Source: JAAYUJ01 sp963698165 (GTDB taxonomy: Bacteria > Desulfobacterota > Syntrophobacteria > Syntrophobacterales > Syntrophobacteraceae). Taken from it: a DNA stretch of 64,000 bases. Location: NCBI GenBank assembly GCA_963698165.1, contig CAVOPT010000004.1, positions 558,001-622,000 of the forward strand, given 5' to 3'. Shown here piece after piece: positions 17,531-26,261 of the stretch. The position numbers were made by a program, and so were the translations under genes. The first letter of the stretch is position 1. Each line of letters starts with the position of its first letter. The notes below the pieces were generated by a model. It did no database searches and had not been told where the DNA came from. It worked only from the letters and a program-made list of their open reading frames with translations.

Positions 17531-18238
17531 TCAGGCTAGGACCTTCACCTTTGGTCCGAGTCCGATGCCATCGGGTGAGACCGCGGCCCGGTAGGCCCAC
17601 ATCTCCACTCCTTCGTTCATGGCCTTCCAGAAAAGCGATGCAAAATCAGGATCGATGAAGTCCGCCGGTGCAAAGCAGAGGGCATCCTCCCTCTGAATCA
17701 GGTAGAAGCAGGCCACCCGTTGCCCGTGTTGTGCGAGGGAAATAAGATCGGCGAGATGTTTCTGGCCCCGTTGGGTGACCGCGTCGGGAAAATAGGCGAC
17801 TCCGTCCTCAACGAGGGTCACGTTCTTGGCCTCAACCCAGAGAGAGCCCCTCGGCCCCGTGAGGAAGGCATCCAGGCGGCTCTGACCCGCTGTTGCCTCG
17901 CCACGGAAATGTTCATAGTCCATCGTCTCGGACAAAATTCCATGCTTCCAGGCGAGGTGCAAAAGCTTGTTGGGGACGCTCGTGTTCACCCCCACCCAGA
18001 CGCCGTCGATCTTGATGAGCTCAAGGGTGAACGGTAGCTTCCGACCGGGCCGCATGGCGGGTGAAACGACGACGGGGGCCCCTTTTCTGAGGAGCCCCAT
18101 CATGCTGCCGGAATTGTTGGAGTGAACCCAGAACGGATTCCCTTCAGATTCGACCTGCACGCGGAATCGCTTGTCGCGGCGGAGGAATCGGGCTCGCCGG
18201 GTCCCAGGGGGAAAACTGATGAGGGGACTGTCGGTCAC
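17531..18238 (-). CDS. sfsA: SfsA family protein
   Basis: A 235-residue member of the SfsA (sugar fermentation stimulation) family. Family stretches are FLRRDKRFRVQV at the N-terminus, VHSNNSGSMMGLL, WVEAKNVTL and YFPDAVTQRGQKHL, the last forming a restriction-endonuclease-like nuclease core. I start at a GTG (18238) because it gives the length and N-terminal alignment of E. coli SfsA (234 residues); the open frame begins 28 codons earlier, and neither start has a clear ribosome binding site. The usual HCPN motif reads HSNN here, so the Cys is replaced. The biological role is uncertain even in E. coli, where both maltose-gene regulation and nuclease activity have been proposed. Confidence 0.85.
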   Translation of the reverse strand: MTDSPLISFPPGTRRARFLRRDKRFRVQVESEGNPFWVHSNNSGSMMGLLRKGAPVVVSPAMRPGRKLPFTLELIKIDGVWVGVNTSVPNKLLHLAWKHGILSETMDYEHFRGEATAGQSRLDAFLTGPRGSLWVEAKNVTLVEDGVAYFPDAVTQRGQKHLADLISLAQHGQRVACFYLIQREDALCFAPADFIDPDFASLFWKAMNEGVEMWAYRAAVSPDGIGLGPKVKVLA

Positions 18239-18376
18239 TGGGGAATGGATGGATCCTTGGTGTAAAAGGGATTGCGGGAGCCTCCGAGCCAACGTGTCTT
18301 GGGTTTCCCCGGGCCCCCGCAAAACGGGTTTTGCCGGTGAGGCGATTTCCGGAAAGGAGAGCTTCCCGTCCCAGGC

Positions 18377-18964
18377 TCAGTTACCTGGGGCTTTGTTTCC
18401 AGGCATCTCGGTCATGGACATCTTCTCGTATCCCGCCGGGACATCGAACAGGGAGTCGGCAACCCCTCCCTCCTTGATGTTGCGGTATTCAATGACAGCT
18501 TCCTCGTCCTGAACCTTGATGGGAAAAGGGAACTTCTTGGACACCCAGAAGGTCACTTTCTCTCCGTCTTCAACCAATTCGAACTTCTTGCACGGATATC
18601 CCGAAACCGTATCGTCTCCAAGGCTCTTGGCCTTTTTTTCCTTCTCGGGCGTCCACTCCTCGAGAGTCTTTTCCGAATCACCCATGGGAGCTTCCACATA
18701 CATCTTCTCCTCGGGGATGATGGTCCAGACGACTCCCTTGTCAGGCCTGAAGACGATGATCTGGGTTTCACCATCTTCCGTGAGTTCGTGGCGGATCTTC
18801 TTGTCCTTCACAAAAATCTTGCTCTGGAGCTCCTGTTCACCTTTCGGCTTCATTGCAATGTCCGCGGAGAACTCGGCCCCGAAGGCACGACTTGAAGTCA
18901 TGGCAAAACCCCACACGAAAGCGACAGTGAGGACGAGCACAGCTATTGTCCGTGTTTTCTTCAT
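18377..18964 (-). CDS. Secreted periplasmic protein, DUF4412/LolA-like
   Basis: A 195-residue protein with a clear signal peptide (MKKTRTIAVLVLTVAFVWGF, cleavage probably after SRAFGA). The mature part is beta-rich, with alternating strands such as FRPDKGVVWTIIPEEKMYVE and FWVSKKFPFPIKVQ. It resembles DUF4412 or LolA/LolB-type half-barrel proteins that bind lipid acyl chains. The assignment is by pattern only. The start at 18964 follows AGAGGTAATGAG. A strong sigma-70 promoter lies about 140 bases upstream. It is followed on the same strand by sfsA 138 bases later, possibly cotranscribed. Confidence 0.7.
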   Translation of the reverse strand: MKKTRTIAVLVLTVAFVWGFAMTSSRAFGAEFSADIAMKPKGEQELQSKIFVKDKKIRHELTEDGETQIIVFRPDKGVVWTIIPEEKMYVEAPMGDSEKTLEEWTPEKEKKAKSLGDDTVSGYPCKKFELVEDGEKVTFWVSKKFPFPIKVQDEEAVIEYRNIKEGGVADSLFDVPAGYEKMSMTEMPGNKAPGN

Positions 18965-19101
18965 CTCATTACCTCTTCTCTGTAAACGATGATCCACTTC
19001 TTAGGGTGACAGCCTGGCGCCCGATGTGAGGAACGATGGAAGGCAACGCTGAAGCCGGGAAGGGGAGAATTGCCACTGTCATTCCAAGGCGTCTGGAAGC
19101 C

Positions 19102-19130
19102 CTTATATTTCACGCACTCCGACCTGTCAA
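19102..19130 (-). promoter_or_regulatory. Strong sigma-70-like promoter upstream of the DUF4412-like gene
   Basis: On the minus strand a perfect TTGACA (19125-19130) and TATAAG (19102-19107) are separated by 17 bases. This is the best promoter match in the window. The leader before the start codon would be about 130 bases. Confidence 0.7.
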
Positions 19131-19170
19131 CAACTCTGACAGAGGGAGGAGATCCGGTGGCGTGTCAAAC

Positions 19171-19203
19171 AAAAAAAGGGAGAGGAAATCGCATCCTCTC
19201 CCT
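19171..19203 (-). terminator. Terminator of the aldehyde:ferredoxin oxidoreductase gene
   Basis: A perfect 10-bp stem (19177-19186 with 19194-19203, AGGGAGAGGA) with a 7-base loop is followed on the minus strand by seven T residues. It starts 26 bases after the oxidoreductase stop codon. Confidence 0.85.
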
Positions 19204-19228
19204 CGCGGATCACTTCAACAGGCGCGGA

Positions 19229-20971
19229 TTACCAGTTGAACACCTGGTCAAGATCCTCGTCCTTGACTCCGAAGGTAACATTGTGCGGGGCAACGGGTTC
19301 GGTCTTGAAGAACCTGGGCAGGCGGTCGTGCTGAGCCGTGAAGCCGGCCTTGGAGTTGAATTCTCTCTCCATCGAAAGGATCTTCTTGCCGAGGGCCACC
19401 ACGTCGTCTCCGGTCATGTTCAGGCCAAAGAAGGCGTTGAGCATGTCGAGGAGAGCCTGGAAGGTGTCCGGCTGATCCAGGACGGCAAAAGCGATGAAGA
19501 GACACATGCCCGTTGAATCGATGGCGGCCGTGGCGATTTGAAGATCCCTGGAGAGGGCGATCTGGCCCTCGGGCTTCAAAGGATCGACGTAGCCCCCAAC
19601 TTTCAGGATGTTGGTGGCGACGGCGTATCCAGCCGTGTGGTCCGCACCCATCGGAGAGGTGGCGTAGGTGACCCCGATTCCCTGCACGGCCCGGGGATCG
19701 TAGGCGGGAAGCGCTTGGCCCTTCACCACCGGAACTCTCTCCACACCGAAGACCCTCCCCGTCACCGCGGCGCCGCTGCCGAGAATTCTCCCCAGGGGGG
19801 TTCCCTTCCCCACTTCCTCCATGAGCCTGATGGCCCCTTCCGCATCACCGAACTTGATGAGACCCGCCTCCATGGCCACTCCGATGGTCACTCCCATCTC
19901 GATGGTGTCGAGGCCGTAGTTGTCGTCCATGAAATCGAGCTTTGCAATGGCATCCAGATCACAGATGCCGCAATTGCCTCCATGGGCCCACACGGTTTCG
20001 TACTCGGGCTGCTTGGTGAGAAAATGACCGTCTTTGTCGTGATAGGTTCCCGAACAGCGGATGACGCAGCCGCGATGGCAGCCGTGGGTGGCGGCGCCCT
20101 TTCCCCCTCGCTGGTTCTCCGTCTCTGCCTGGGTTTCTCCACTGATGTGATGAGCGCCGTCGAAACGGCCTTCCTTGAAGTTGTAGGTGGGGTACCCACC
20201 GGCTTCATTGAGGATGTTGGTCAACACGTTGGTTCCGTAGGCCGGGAGCCCCTGGCCGGTGACCGGGTGATTTCTGAGCCCTTCCACGAATCGCTTGTTG
20301 GCCTCCTTGTACTTGTCGGGATCCTTGGCCTTCCGCATGCCCATTCCCGTGTCATCCAGAATGATGACCTTGACCCCCTTGGCCCCCATGACCGCCCCTA
20401 CACCACCGCGTCCCGCATGCCGAGTGGGGCGCTGCTCCATGTCGGTCACGGCCACTGATGCGGCGCACATTTTCATTTCACCGGCGGTGCCGATGGAGAT
20501 GCAGGCGACCTTGTCTCCGTACTGACCCTTCAGTTTTTCAACGAGATCGTAGTTGGGGAGCATCTTGAGGGAGTTGTCGGCGGTGATTTCCACTCCGTCC
20601 TTGTTGATGAAAACTTTGTAGAGGTCATCGCTCTTCGGCTTTCCCTCGAGGACAATGGCGGCGTATCCGAGCCTTGCCAGGACTTGGGCCGCCTGCCCCC
20701 CCGAATTGGACTCCTTGATGCCTCCAGTAAGTGGGCTCTTCGTCCCCACCGAGAGGCGACCCGACATGGCTCCGATGGACCCGCTGAGGAGCCCGGGCGC
20801 AATCACCAGCTTGTTTTCGGCTCCCAGGGCATGACACAGGGGAGGGACCTCCTTGGAGATCATGGTCGATGTGAGTGCCCTTCCTCCCAACCCCGCATAC
20901 TCTCCCACAGGCTCGGCTGTGGCACGGGGTCCTCCATCCGCACCCATATCTATCCGCAAAATCTTGTCCAT
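19229..20971 (-). CDS. Tungsten-dependent aldehyde:ferredoxin oxidoreductase family protein
   Basis: A 580-residue AOR-family enzyme that would bind a bis-pterin tungsten cofactor and one 4Fe-4S cluster and exchange electrons with ferredoxin. The N-terminal pterin-binding domain shows GLGGRALTS and TGGIKESNSGG. The cluster cysteines are C298, C302, C306 and C490. The first three are spaced CxxxCxxxC, not the CxxCxxxC of the Pyrococcus enzyme. RHAGRGGVGAVMGAKG and DHTAGYA are further family motifs. I start at 20971 because GGAGG lies 8 bases upstream. A strong terminator follows, so the gene is monocistronic. The likely reaction is reversible oxidation of an aldehyde to an acid; a variant acting on another substrate cannot be excluded. 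Confidence 0.9.
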   Translation of the reverse strand: MDKILRIDMGADGGPRATAEPVGEYAGLGGRALTSTMISKEVPPLCHALGAENKLVIAPGLLSGSIGAMSGRLSVGTKSPLTGGIKESNSGGQAAQVLARLGYAAIVLEGKPKSDDLYKVFINKDGVEITADNSLKMLPNYDLVEKLKGQYGDKVACISIGTAGEMKMCAASVAVTDMEQRPTRHAGRGGVGAVMGAKGVKVIILDDTGMGMRKAKDPDKYKEANKRFVEGLRNHPVTGQGLPAYGTNVLTNILNEAGGYPTYNFKEGRFDGAHHISGETQAETENQRGGKGAATHGCHRGCVIRCSGTYHDKDGHFLTKQPEYETVWAHGGNCGICDLDAIAKLDFMDDNYGLDTIEMGVTIGVAMEAGLIKFGDAEGAIRLMEEVGKGTPLGRILGSGAAVTGRVFGVERVPVVKGQALPAYDPRAVQGIGVTYATSPMGADHTAGYAVATNILKVGGYVDPLKPEGQIALSRDLQIATAAIDSTGMCLFIAFAVLDQPDTFQALLDMLNAFFGLNMTGDDVVALGKKILSMEREFNSKAGFTAQHDRLPRFFKTEPVAPHNVTFGVKDEDLDQVFNW

Positions 20972-21310
20972 ACAGTGCCTCCATTGTAAGATTGTCCATC
21001 GGATGCCGCCGGAACGACAAGGGCGAAACTCTTCTGTTTCGATGACCCAGGGCGGGCTGCTGCATGCCTGCCGAGAATATCCATTACCTTTAGACATTCT
21101 AAGAACATATTTCTCAAGAGCTGTAAATTTATCAAATCTGACATAACGCCGCGTGTTTCAACCATGTTTTATCGTGGGGTCGGAACATGACCGGGACAAA
21201 AACCCGCCAGGGGTTTCAAGCTGTAAAATAATGTTTGATAGACTCGCCCGCGGTGGATTAATAATGGTTTCGCTCAAACCCTTCCACGCTGTTTGAGGAT
21301 TGCTGAAGAG
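20972..21310. other. Divergent intergenic region, AOR / DUF167-thiolase
   Basis: An AT-rich core (about 21075-21265) lies between divergent genes. A plausible plus-strand promoter is TTGATA (21235-21240) with TTAATA/TAATAA 17-18 bases later (21258-21264). I see no clear promoter for the minus-strand oxidoreductase. Confidence 0.4.
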
Positions 21311-21643
21311 ATGACCCTCCCTCCTTACATGCGCCGCGTCCGTGAAGGCACTCTCCTGGATTTGGCCGTGCAGCCAAGGGCGTCCAGGAACGCGATATCG
21401 GGAATGCAGGGAGACAGGCTGAAAATCCGTCTCGCGGCCCCACCGGTTGAGGGGGAAGCCAACAAGGAGTGCATCCGGTATCTTGCCGCTGTTCTCGATG
21501 TCGCCAAATCGGACCTGGAACTGGTGCAGGGTCACAAATCCAGGCGGAAGACCGTCCTGGTGCGCAATCTTGCGCCCGAGACCCTTGCCGCCCTGCTGCA
21601 CCCCATCATTCCCGAGCATGGCCGAGAACAGATCACAGTTTGA
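21311..21643 (+). CDS. DUF167 (YggU) family protein
   Basis: A 110-residue protein of the DUF167/YggU family. Its core reads LDLAVQPRASRNAISGM, then LKIRLAAPPVEGEANKECIR, the conserved block of this family, then KSRRKTVLV. The fold is a small alpha/beta sandwich; the function is unknown. I start at the ATG at 21311; a TTG six codons earlier is also possible. It lies 27 bases before the thiolase gene and is probably the first gene of that operon. Confidence 0.85.
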   Translation: MTLPPYMRRVREGTLLDLAVQPRASRNAISGMQGDRLKIRLAAPPVEGEANKECIRYLAAVLDVAKSDLELVQGHKSRRKTVLVRNLAPETLAALLHPIIPEHGREQITV

Positions 21644-21670
21644 GGATATCCCTTCCCACAGGAGGAAATC

Positions 21671-22846
21671 ATGCGAGAAGCCGTCATCGTGAGCGCCGCA
21701 AGAACCCCCATCGGAAACTTCAACGGTTCCTTGGGGGGCATTGAAGCCACCAGGCTTGGAGCTGTCGTCATCGAGGAGAGTGTCCGCAGGGCCGGAATCG
21801 GAAAGGAAGAGGTTCAGGAAGTGATCATGGGAATGGTCCTGCCGTGCGGTTATGGACAGAACCCTGCCAAGCAGGCGGCCGTACAGGCGAAGATGCCCTG
21901 GGAGATCGAGGCCATCACGCTCAACAAGGTCTGTGGATCGGGATTGAAGGCGGTGATGCTGGCGGCTCAGGCGATTCAGACAGGAGATGCGGACGTGGTT
22001 GTTGCGGGGGGCATGGAGAGCATGAGTCTCGCCCCGTTCTATCTCGCCAAGGCCCGGTTTGGGTATCGCATGGGTGACGGGTCGATCCATGATCACATGG
22101 TCCACGATGGCCTCTGGGATATTGTGAACGATTTCCACATGGGCATATCCAACGAGCTCTGTTCCGAGAAATACGGCATCTCCCGCGAAGATCAGGACCG
22201 CTACGCCGCGGAATCTTACAGGCGCACCCTGGAGTCCATGAAGGCCGGGAGGTTCGCCGACGAGATCGTGCCGGTGCCCGTACCTCAAAGGAAGGGAGAC
22301 CCAGTCCTTTTCAGCGTCGATGAATGCCCCAAGGAAACGCCTTACGAAGCGCTGGCTCAGATGAGGCCGGCGTTCAAAAAGGACGGAGTCACCACTGCGG
22401 GGAACGCATCCATCATCAGTGACGGGGCCGCCGCGGTGGTGGTCATGTCCAGGGAGAAGGCCGAAGCCTTGAACTGCCGGGCCCTTGCCACCATAGGAGC
22501 CCAGGCGTCGGCCGGCATAGACATGCGCTACGTCCTGGTCGCTCCCATCTGGGCCATTCCCAAGTGCCTCAAGAAAGAGAGGATCGGACTGGGGGATTTG
22601 GAGCTCTTGGAAGTCAACGAGGCTTTCAGCGGGTCCACGGTGGCAGTCCTCAAGGAGCTGCAGCTGGACCCCTCCAGGGTCAACGTGAACGGAGGAAGCG
22701 TCTCGCTGGGTCACCCCATTGGTGCCAGTGGATGCCGCCTTCTGGTGACCCTGCTCCACGAGATGGTGCGACAGGACAAAAAGATGGGATTGGTTTCCCT
22801 CTGCCTCGGCGGTGGCGAGGCCGTTGCGATGGTGGTCAAGCGGTAG
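21671..22846 (+). CDS. Acetyl-CoA acetyltransferase (thiolase)
   Basis: A 391-residue biosynthetic/degradative thiolase, the usual family length. The catalytic Cys lies in NKVCGSGLK (about residue 88), with NEAF near 317, the catalytic His in GHPIGASG near 348 and the second Cys in CLGGGEA near 378. The last motif is normally CIGGGMG/CIGGGQG; Glu at this position is unusual. The enzyme joins or cleaves acetyl units on CoA, producing or using acetoacetyl-CoA. GGAGGAAATC precedes the ATG. It heads a thiolase, hydroxyacyl-CoA dehydrogenase and acyl-CoA dehydrogenase series. In an anaerobe of this type the direction could be butyrate/fatty acid oxidation. Confidence 0.9.
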   Translation: MREAVIVSAARTPIGNFNGSLGGIEATRLGAVVIEESVRRAGIGKEEVQEVIMGMVLPCGYGQNPAKQAAVQAKMPWEIEAITLNKVCGSGLKAVMLAAQAIQTGDADVVVAGGMESMSLAPFYLAKARFGYRMGDGSIHDHMVHDGLWDIVNDFHMGISNELCSEKYGISREDQDRYAAESYRRTLESMKAGRFADEIVPVPVPQRKGDPVLFSVDECPKETPYEALAQMRPAFKKDGVTTAGNASIISDGAAAVVVMSREKAEALNCRALATIGAQASAGIDMRYVLVAPIWAIPKCLKKERIGLGDLELLEVNEAFSGSTVAVLKELQLDPSRVNVNGGSVSLGHPIGASGCRLLVTLLHEMVRQDKKMGLVSLCLGGGEAVAMVVKR

Positions 22847-22969
22847 GTTTTCAATTCCTGCTTGGATTGGTTGTGACAGGAGAAGGGACTGAAGATTCAG
22901 GTTATCCCGGGCTCAAGCGCGGAGGGCGCTCTTCGGGTCTGGAACCTTCAGGGCAAAAGGAGGAGGAAC

Positions 22970-23818
22970 ATGGAAGTCAAGACCTTCGGAGTTGTTGGTG
23001 CCGGGCAGATGGGGAACGGGATCGCGCAGGTCGCGGCCATGGCCGGCCTGCAGGTGATCATGAGCGACGTCAAGGAGGAGCTCGTCCAGAAGGGGCTGGG
23101 GAACATCACGAACATCCTGACCAAGAACGTCGAAAAGGGGAAGATGACTTCCCAGGACAAGGAAGCCATTCTCGCCCGGATCAGAACCACTGTGAACCTC
23201 AAGGGAATGGCCGCCGCGGACTATGTGGTGGAGGCCGCCACGGAAAACGAACCCATCAAGTTCCAGATCTTCAGGGACCTGGATGCCGTTTGCCCCGCAC
23301 ATGCCATCCTGGCCAGCAACACCTCGTCGATTCCCATCGGCCGCATAGCGGCTCAAACCAAAAGACCGACCCAGGTCATCGGCATGCACTTCATGAACCC
23401 CGTTCCGGTGATGAAGCTCGTTGAGGTGATCCGTGGCCTTCCCACGTCGGATGACACCTTTCAGGTCACGTGGGATCTGGCACTCAAGTTTGGAAAGACC
23501 CCGGCTCAATCCGAGGACTATCCCGGTTTCATCGCCAATCGCATCCTCATGCCCATGATCAATGAAGCCGTCTACTGCCTGTACCACGGGGTCGGTTCCA
23601 AGGAAGACATCGACACGGTGATGAAGCTTGGGATGAACCATCCCATGGGCCCTCTCGCTCTCGCCGACCTCATCGGCCTCGACACCTGCCTGGCCATCAT
23701 GGAAACGCTCTATGAAGGCTTTTGCGACTCCAAATACCGCCCATGCCCGCTGCTTCGAAAATTCGTGGAGGCCGGTTGGCTCGGAAGGAAAACGGGACGC
23801 GGATTCTACGCATACTAA
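22970..23818 (+). CDS. hbd: 3-hydroxybutyryl-CoA dehydrogenase
   Basis: This 282-residue single-domain 3-hydroxyacyl-CoA dehydrogenase has the length of Hbd/PaaH enzymes. The NAD-binding motif GAGQMGNGIAQ is at residues 9-19. ASNTSSIPIG and the catalytic His in GMHFMNPVPVMKLVE follow, then a C-terminal domain with MNHPMGPLALADLIGLD and the ending GRKTGRGFYAY. It oxidises 3-hydroxybutyryl-CoA to acetoacetyl-CoA, the substrate of the adjacent thiolase. AGGAGGAGG precedes the start. The stop is 17 bases before the acyl-CoA dehydrogenase start, so the two are cotranscribed. Confidence 0.93.
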   Translation: MEVKTFGVVGAGQMGNGIAQVAAMAGLQVIMSDVKEELVQKGLGNITNILTKNVEKGKMTSQDKEAILARIRTTVNLKGMAAADYVVEAATENEPIKFQIFRDLDAVCPAHAILASNTSSIPIGRIAAQTKRPTQVIGMHFMNPVPVMKLVEVIRGLPTSDDTFQVTWDLALKFGKTPAQSEDYPGFIANRILMPMINEAVYCLYHGVGSKEDIDTVMKLGMNHPMGPLALADLIGLDTCLAIMETLYEGFCDSKYRPCPLLRKFVEAGWLGRKTGRGFYAY

Positions 23819-23835
23819 TGGACGGAAAGGACACC

Positions 23836-24987
23836 ATGGATTTCGAACTCACGGAAGAACAGAGAATCATTCAAGACACGGCCGCCAAGTTTGCCAAGCG
23901 TGAACTGGAGCCCGTGGCGGCACAACTGGACCAGACCAAGAACCGGGAGATTCTCAAGGCCAACCTGAAGAAGCTCGCGGAGCTAGGGTTCATGGGACTC
24001 AATGTGGATCCCGAGTACGGAGGAACGGGCGCAGGGACCGTAGCCTTTTCACTGACTATGACCGAGCTGGGCCGCGCGTGCGCATCCACCACGGTCACGA
24101 CCTCCGTCACCAACATGGTGGCCGAGGTGATTCAGGCGGTGGGGACCGAAGAACTGAAGCAGAAATACATCCCGCCGCTCTGCAGCGGGGAATACCCTGC
24201 GGGAAGCTTCGCCCTGACCGAGACGTGCGCCGGTTCCGATCCCGCCGCCATGCGGGCTACGGCCGTGCTAGACGGGGACCACTGGGTCCTGAACGGAGGC
24301 AAGATATTCATCTCGAGCGCCGAATATGCGGGAGTCTTTGTCGCCTGGGCCGTTACGGACAAGGAGGCCCGGAAGGGCAAGGGGATCAGCGCGTTTCTTG
24401 TGGAACCATCTTTCCCCGGCTTCATTATCGGCAAGGACGAGAGCAAAATGGGGCAGAACGCGTCCTCGACCAATGAGATCCTCTTCGACAACTGTCGCGT
24501 GCCGAAAGAGAACATGCTCGGAAAACTGAACGACGGGTTCAGGATTGCCGTGGCCGAGCTTGCCGGTGGAAGAGTAGGGATCGGCTCCATGGCCCTCGGC
24601 ATAGGGCTCGCCGCAATGGATTTTGCCACCAACTACGCCAAGGAGCGGATCCAGTTCGATGTGCCCATCGCCCAGCACCAGGCCATCCAGTGGATGATCG
24701 CCGACAACTACACCCGTTTGGAGGGGGCCCGCCTGTTGCTGCTCCGGGCCGCATCCCTGAAGGACCAGAAAAAGTACTATGCCAAGGAGGCGTCCATGGC
24801 CAAGGTGTTCGCCACGGAGTCGGCCACCAGGGCATGCCATGACGCCATGCAGATCCTCGGCGGATACGGTTATACGAAGGATTTCCCTGTGGAGCGGTTC
24901 TATCGGGATGTCCGCATCACCATGGTCTACGAGGGGACCAGTGAAATTCAGAGGCTCATCATTGCCCGGGAGCTTCTGAGGGGATAA
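23836..24987 (+). CDS. Short-chain acyl-CoA dehydrogenase (butyryl-CoA dehydrogenase-like)
   Basis: A 383-residue FAD-dependent acyl-CoA dehydrogenase. Family features are MDFELTEEQRIIQDTA at the start, ALTETCAGSDPAAM (FAD-binding), the second signature QILGGYGYTKDFPVERFYRD, and the catalytic Glu in MVYEGTSEIQRLI. The length and motifs match short-chain/butyryl-CoA dehydrogenases that pass electrons to ETF. No etfAB gene and no enoyl-CoA hydratase occur in the window, so the C4 pathway is completed elsewhere. The start at 23836 has AAAGGA just upstream; the frame is open further upstream inside hbd. It is the last gene of this operon. A long inverted repeat follows at 25033-25102. Confidence 0.92.
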   Translation: MDFELTEEQRIIQDTAAKFAKRELEPVAAQLDQTKNREILKANLKKLAELGFMGLNVDPEYGGTGAGTVAFSLTMTELGRACASTTVTTSVTNMVAEVIQAVGTEELKQKYIPPLCSGEYPAGSFALTETCAGSDPAAMRATAVLDGDHWVLNGGKIFISSAEYAGVFVAWAVTDKEARKGKGISAFLVEPSFPGFIIGKDESKMGQNASSTNEILFDNCRVPKENMLGKLNDGFRIAVAELAGGRVGIGSMALGIGLAAMDFATNYAKERIQFDVPIAQHQAIQWMIADNYTRLEGARLLLLRAASLKDQKKYYAKEASMAKVFATESATRACHDAMQILGGYGYTKDFPVERFYRDVRITMVYEGTSEIQRLIIARELLRG

Positions 24988-25032
24988 GAGTCCGCCTTGA
25001 GACTCCATTGCACCCTTGCCGTTCGATTTTAT

Positions 25033-25102
25033 TTTCACCACTGAAGAGCACGAAGACAAAAGACTGCGCTCTAGCGTTTTCTTCGTGCGCTTCGTGGTGA
25101 AA
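25033..25102. repeat. Long imperfect inverted repeat
   Basis: The arms 25033-25055 and 25081-25102 are inverted copies (TTTCACCAC then GAAG then GCACGAAG) with one insertion and one mismatch, around a 25-base loop. It lies between two convergent genes and could end transcription in both directions. The sequence resembles the dispersed 'accacgaaggcacgaag' repeats of environmental genomes; partial relatives lie at 17445-17474 and 42093-42125. Confidence 0.6.
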
Positions 25103-25173
25103 CGGTGTTTGGGTGCGGCTATGTTGCGCCGTGCTCTTGGTGGTTTGTGAGCCGAAAGCGCAAAGGTAAAGTT

Positions 25174-25941
25174 CTAGATGCTGAGGGTGAGGCCGTCTTC
25201 CAGAAGGGTGATGGACACTCCTTCGATTTCCCGGAGTTGCCTCTCAATCTTTTCCCTGTAATAGGGTTTCAGGTGTGTGATGTAGATGTTGGTGGGAATG
25301 GAGGGCATCTTCTGGATTTCCATCTTGAGGAGGGATGGCGTCAGGTGGCCTGAAGCTATGGCGAGATCCTGCATCTCATTTGGAAAAGAAACTTCGATGA
25401 TGAGTCCCTTCACAGTGTGTCCCCGCATCCGTTTCCAGATTCCTTCGGTGGGTCCTGTATCTCCGGTGTAAACAAGGGAGTGTCTTGACGCATTTTCCAC
25501 CATGTATCCGTAGGCGGGAACGGCGTGGTTCACCCTGGAAGCATACACCCTGAATCCCCTGATCTCGAAAAAGCCCCGTGTGGAGATCTGCTCGTACTGC
25601 AGGACGGGCCTCTCGGGGTTCGGTAGCAGGGTGAAATCAGGCCAAATCCTGTCGTTGAAAATGTTGCGCTTCAGGTCGGTGAGGACGTCCTTGCCGCTGA
25701 GGACAGTTATCCGACAGGACTGCTCGCTGGAAACGATATTGTCCAGGAGAAAGGGAATGGCCTTGATGTGGTCCAGGTGTGCGTGGGTGAGCAAGATGTG
25801 GCTGATCCTGCATTGAGCCTGGGTGTCCAGGGAAAGGGAAACGGTCCCGGCGTCCAGAAGCAGGAAGTCGTCAATCAGAAAGGCGGGGGAATTGTGGCCG
25901 GGCACCTCTGAACCCGATGAACCGAGTACTCTGACCTGCAT
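25174..25941 (-). CDS. MBL-fold metal-dependent hydrolase (class II cAMP phosphodiesterase-like)
   Basis: A 255-residue metallo-beta-lactamase-fold protein. The metal-binding motif THAHLDH (HxHxDH) is near residue 47, with further ligands in VNHAVPAYGY, YTGDTG and ITHLK. The overall pattern (MQVRVLGSSGSEVPGHNSPA, HLDHIKAIPFLLDN) resembles class II cyclic-nucleotide phosphodiesterases and related hydrolases. Whether it acts on cAMP, cGMP or an RNA-like substrate is not clear. The start at 25941 is preceded by AAGGAG; the frame extends 70 codons further upstream without family similarity. It is monocistronic, divergent from the DUF3786 gene. Confidence 0.8.
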   Translation of the reverse strand: MQVRVLGSSGSEVPGHNSPAFLIDDFLLLDAGTVSLSLDTQAQCRISHILLTHAHLDHIKAIPFLLDNIVSSEQSCRITVLSGKDVLTDLKRNIFNDRIWPDFTLLPNPERPVLQYEQISTRGFFEIRGFRVYASRVNHAVPAYGYMVENASRHSLVYTGDTGPTEGIWKRMRGHTVKGLIIEVSFPNEMQDLAIASGHLTPSLLKMEIQKMPSIPTNIYITHLKPYYREKIERQLREIEGVSITLLEDGLTLSI

Positions 25942-26261
25942 GGAGGAGTCGCTCCTTTTTTGACTTGGAATTGGCGCTGAGATTATTACAACCGAGAGCC
26001 CGGGCAATTCAACAGAATTCTGAGCCATCGGTACTGAATGTCGAGAAGTGGGGAGCTTCAGGTCGGACGTGAAGGGTGCATGGCTGATATCTCCGAGTAA
26101 GTGGAGCATTGGACCGCGGTCGTCACGGAACCTTGTGGGAACCGCACACACGGGAACTTACGGTTGATTTCCTGTCCCTCCCTTTCGTATAATAGTTTTA
26201 AGCGTCCTTTGCAATTCCATGTTCACTGACAGCGATCCCAACGAAGGGAATCAACCCGCGG
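25942..26261. other. Divergent intergenic region, MBL hydrolase / DUF3786
   Basis: This holds the promoter for the plus-strand DUF3786 gene described separately. Nothing else is supported. Confidence 0.4.
26164..26193 (+). promoter_or_regulatory. Putative sigma-70 promoter of the DUF3786 gene
   Basis: A perfect TATAAT (26188-26193) lies 18 bases after TTGATT (26164-26169). The start codon of the DUF3786 gene is about 70 bases downstream. Confidence 0.55.
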
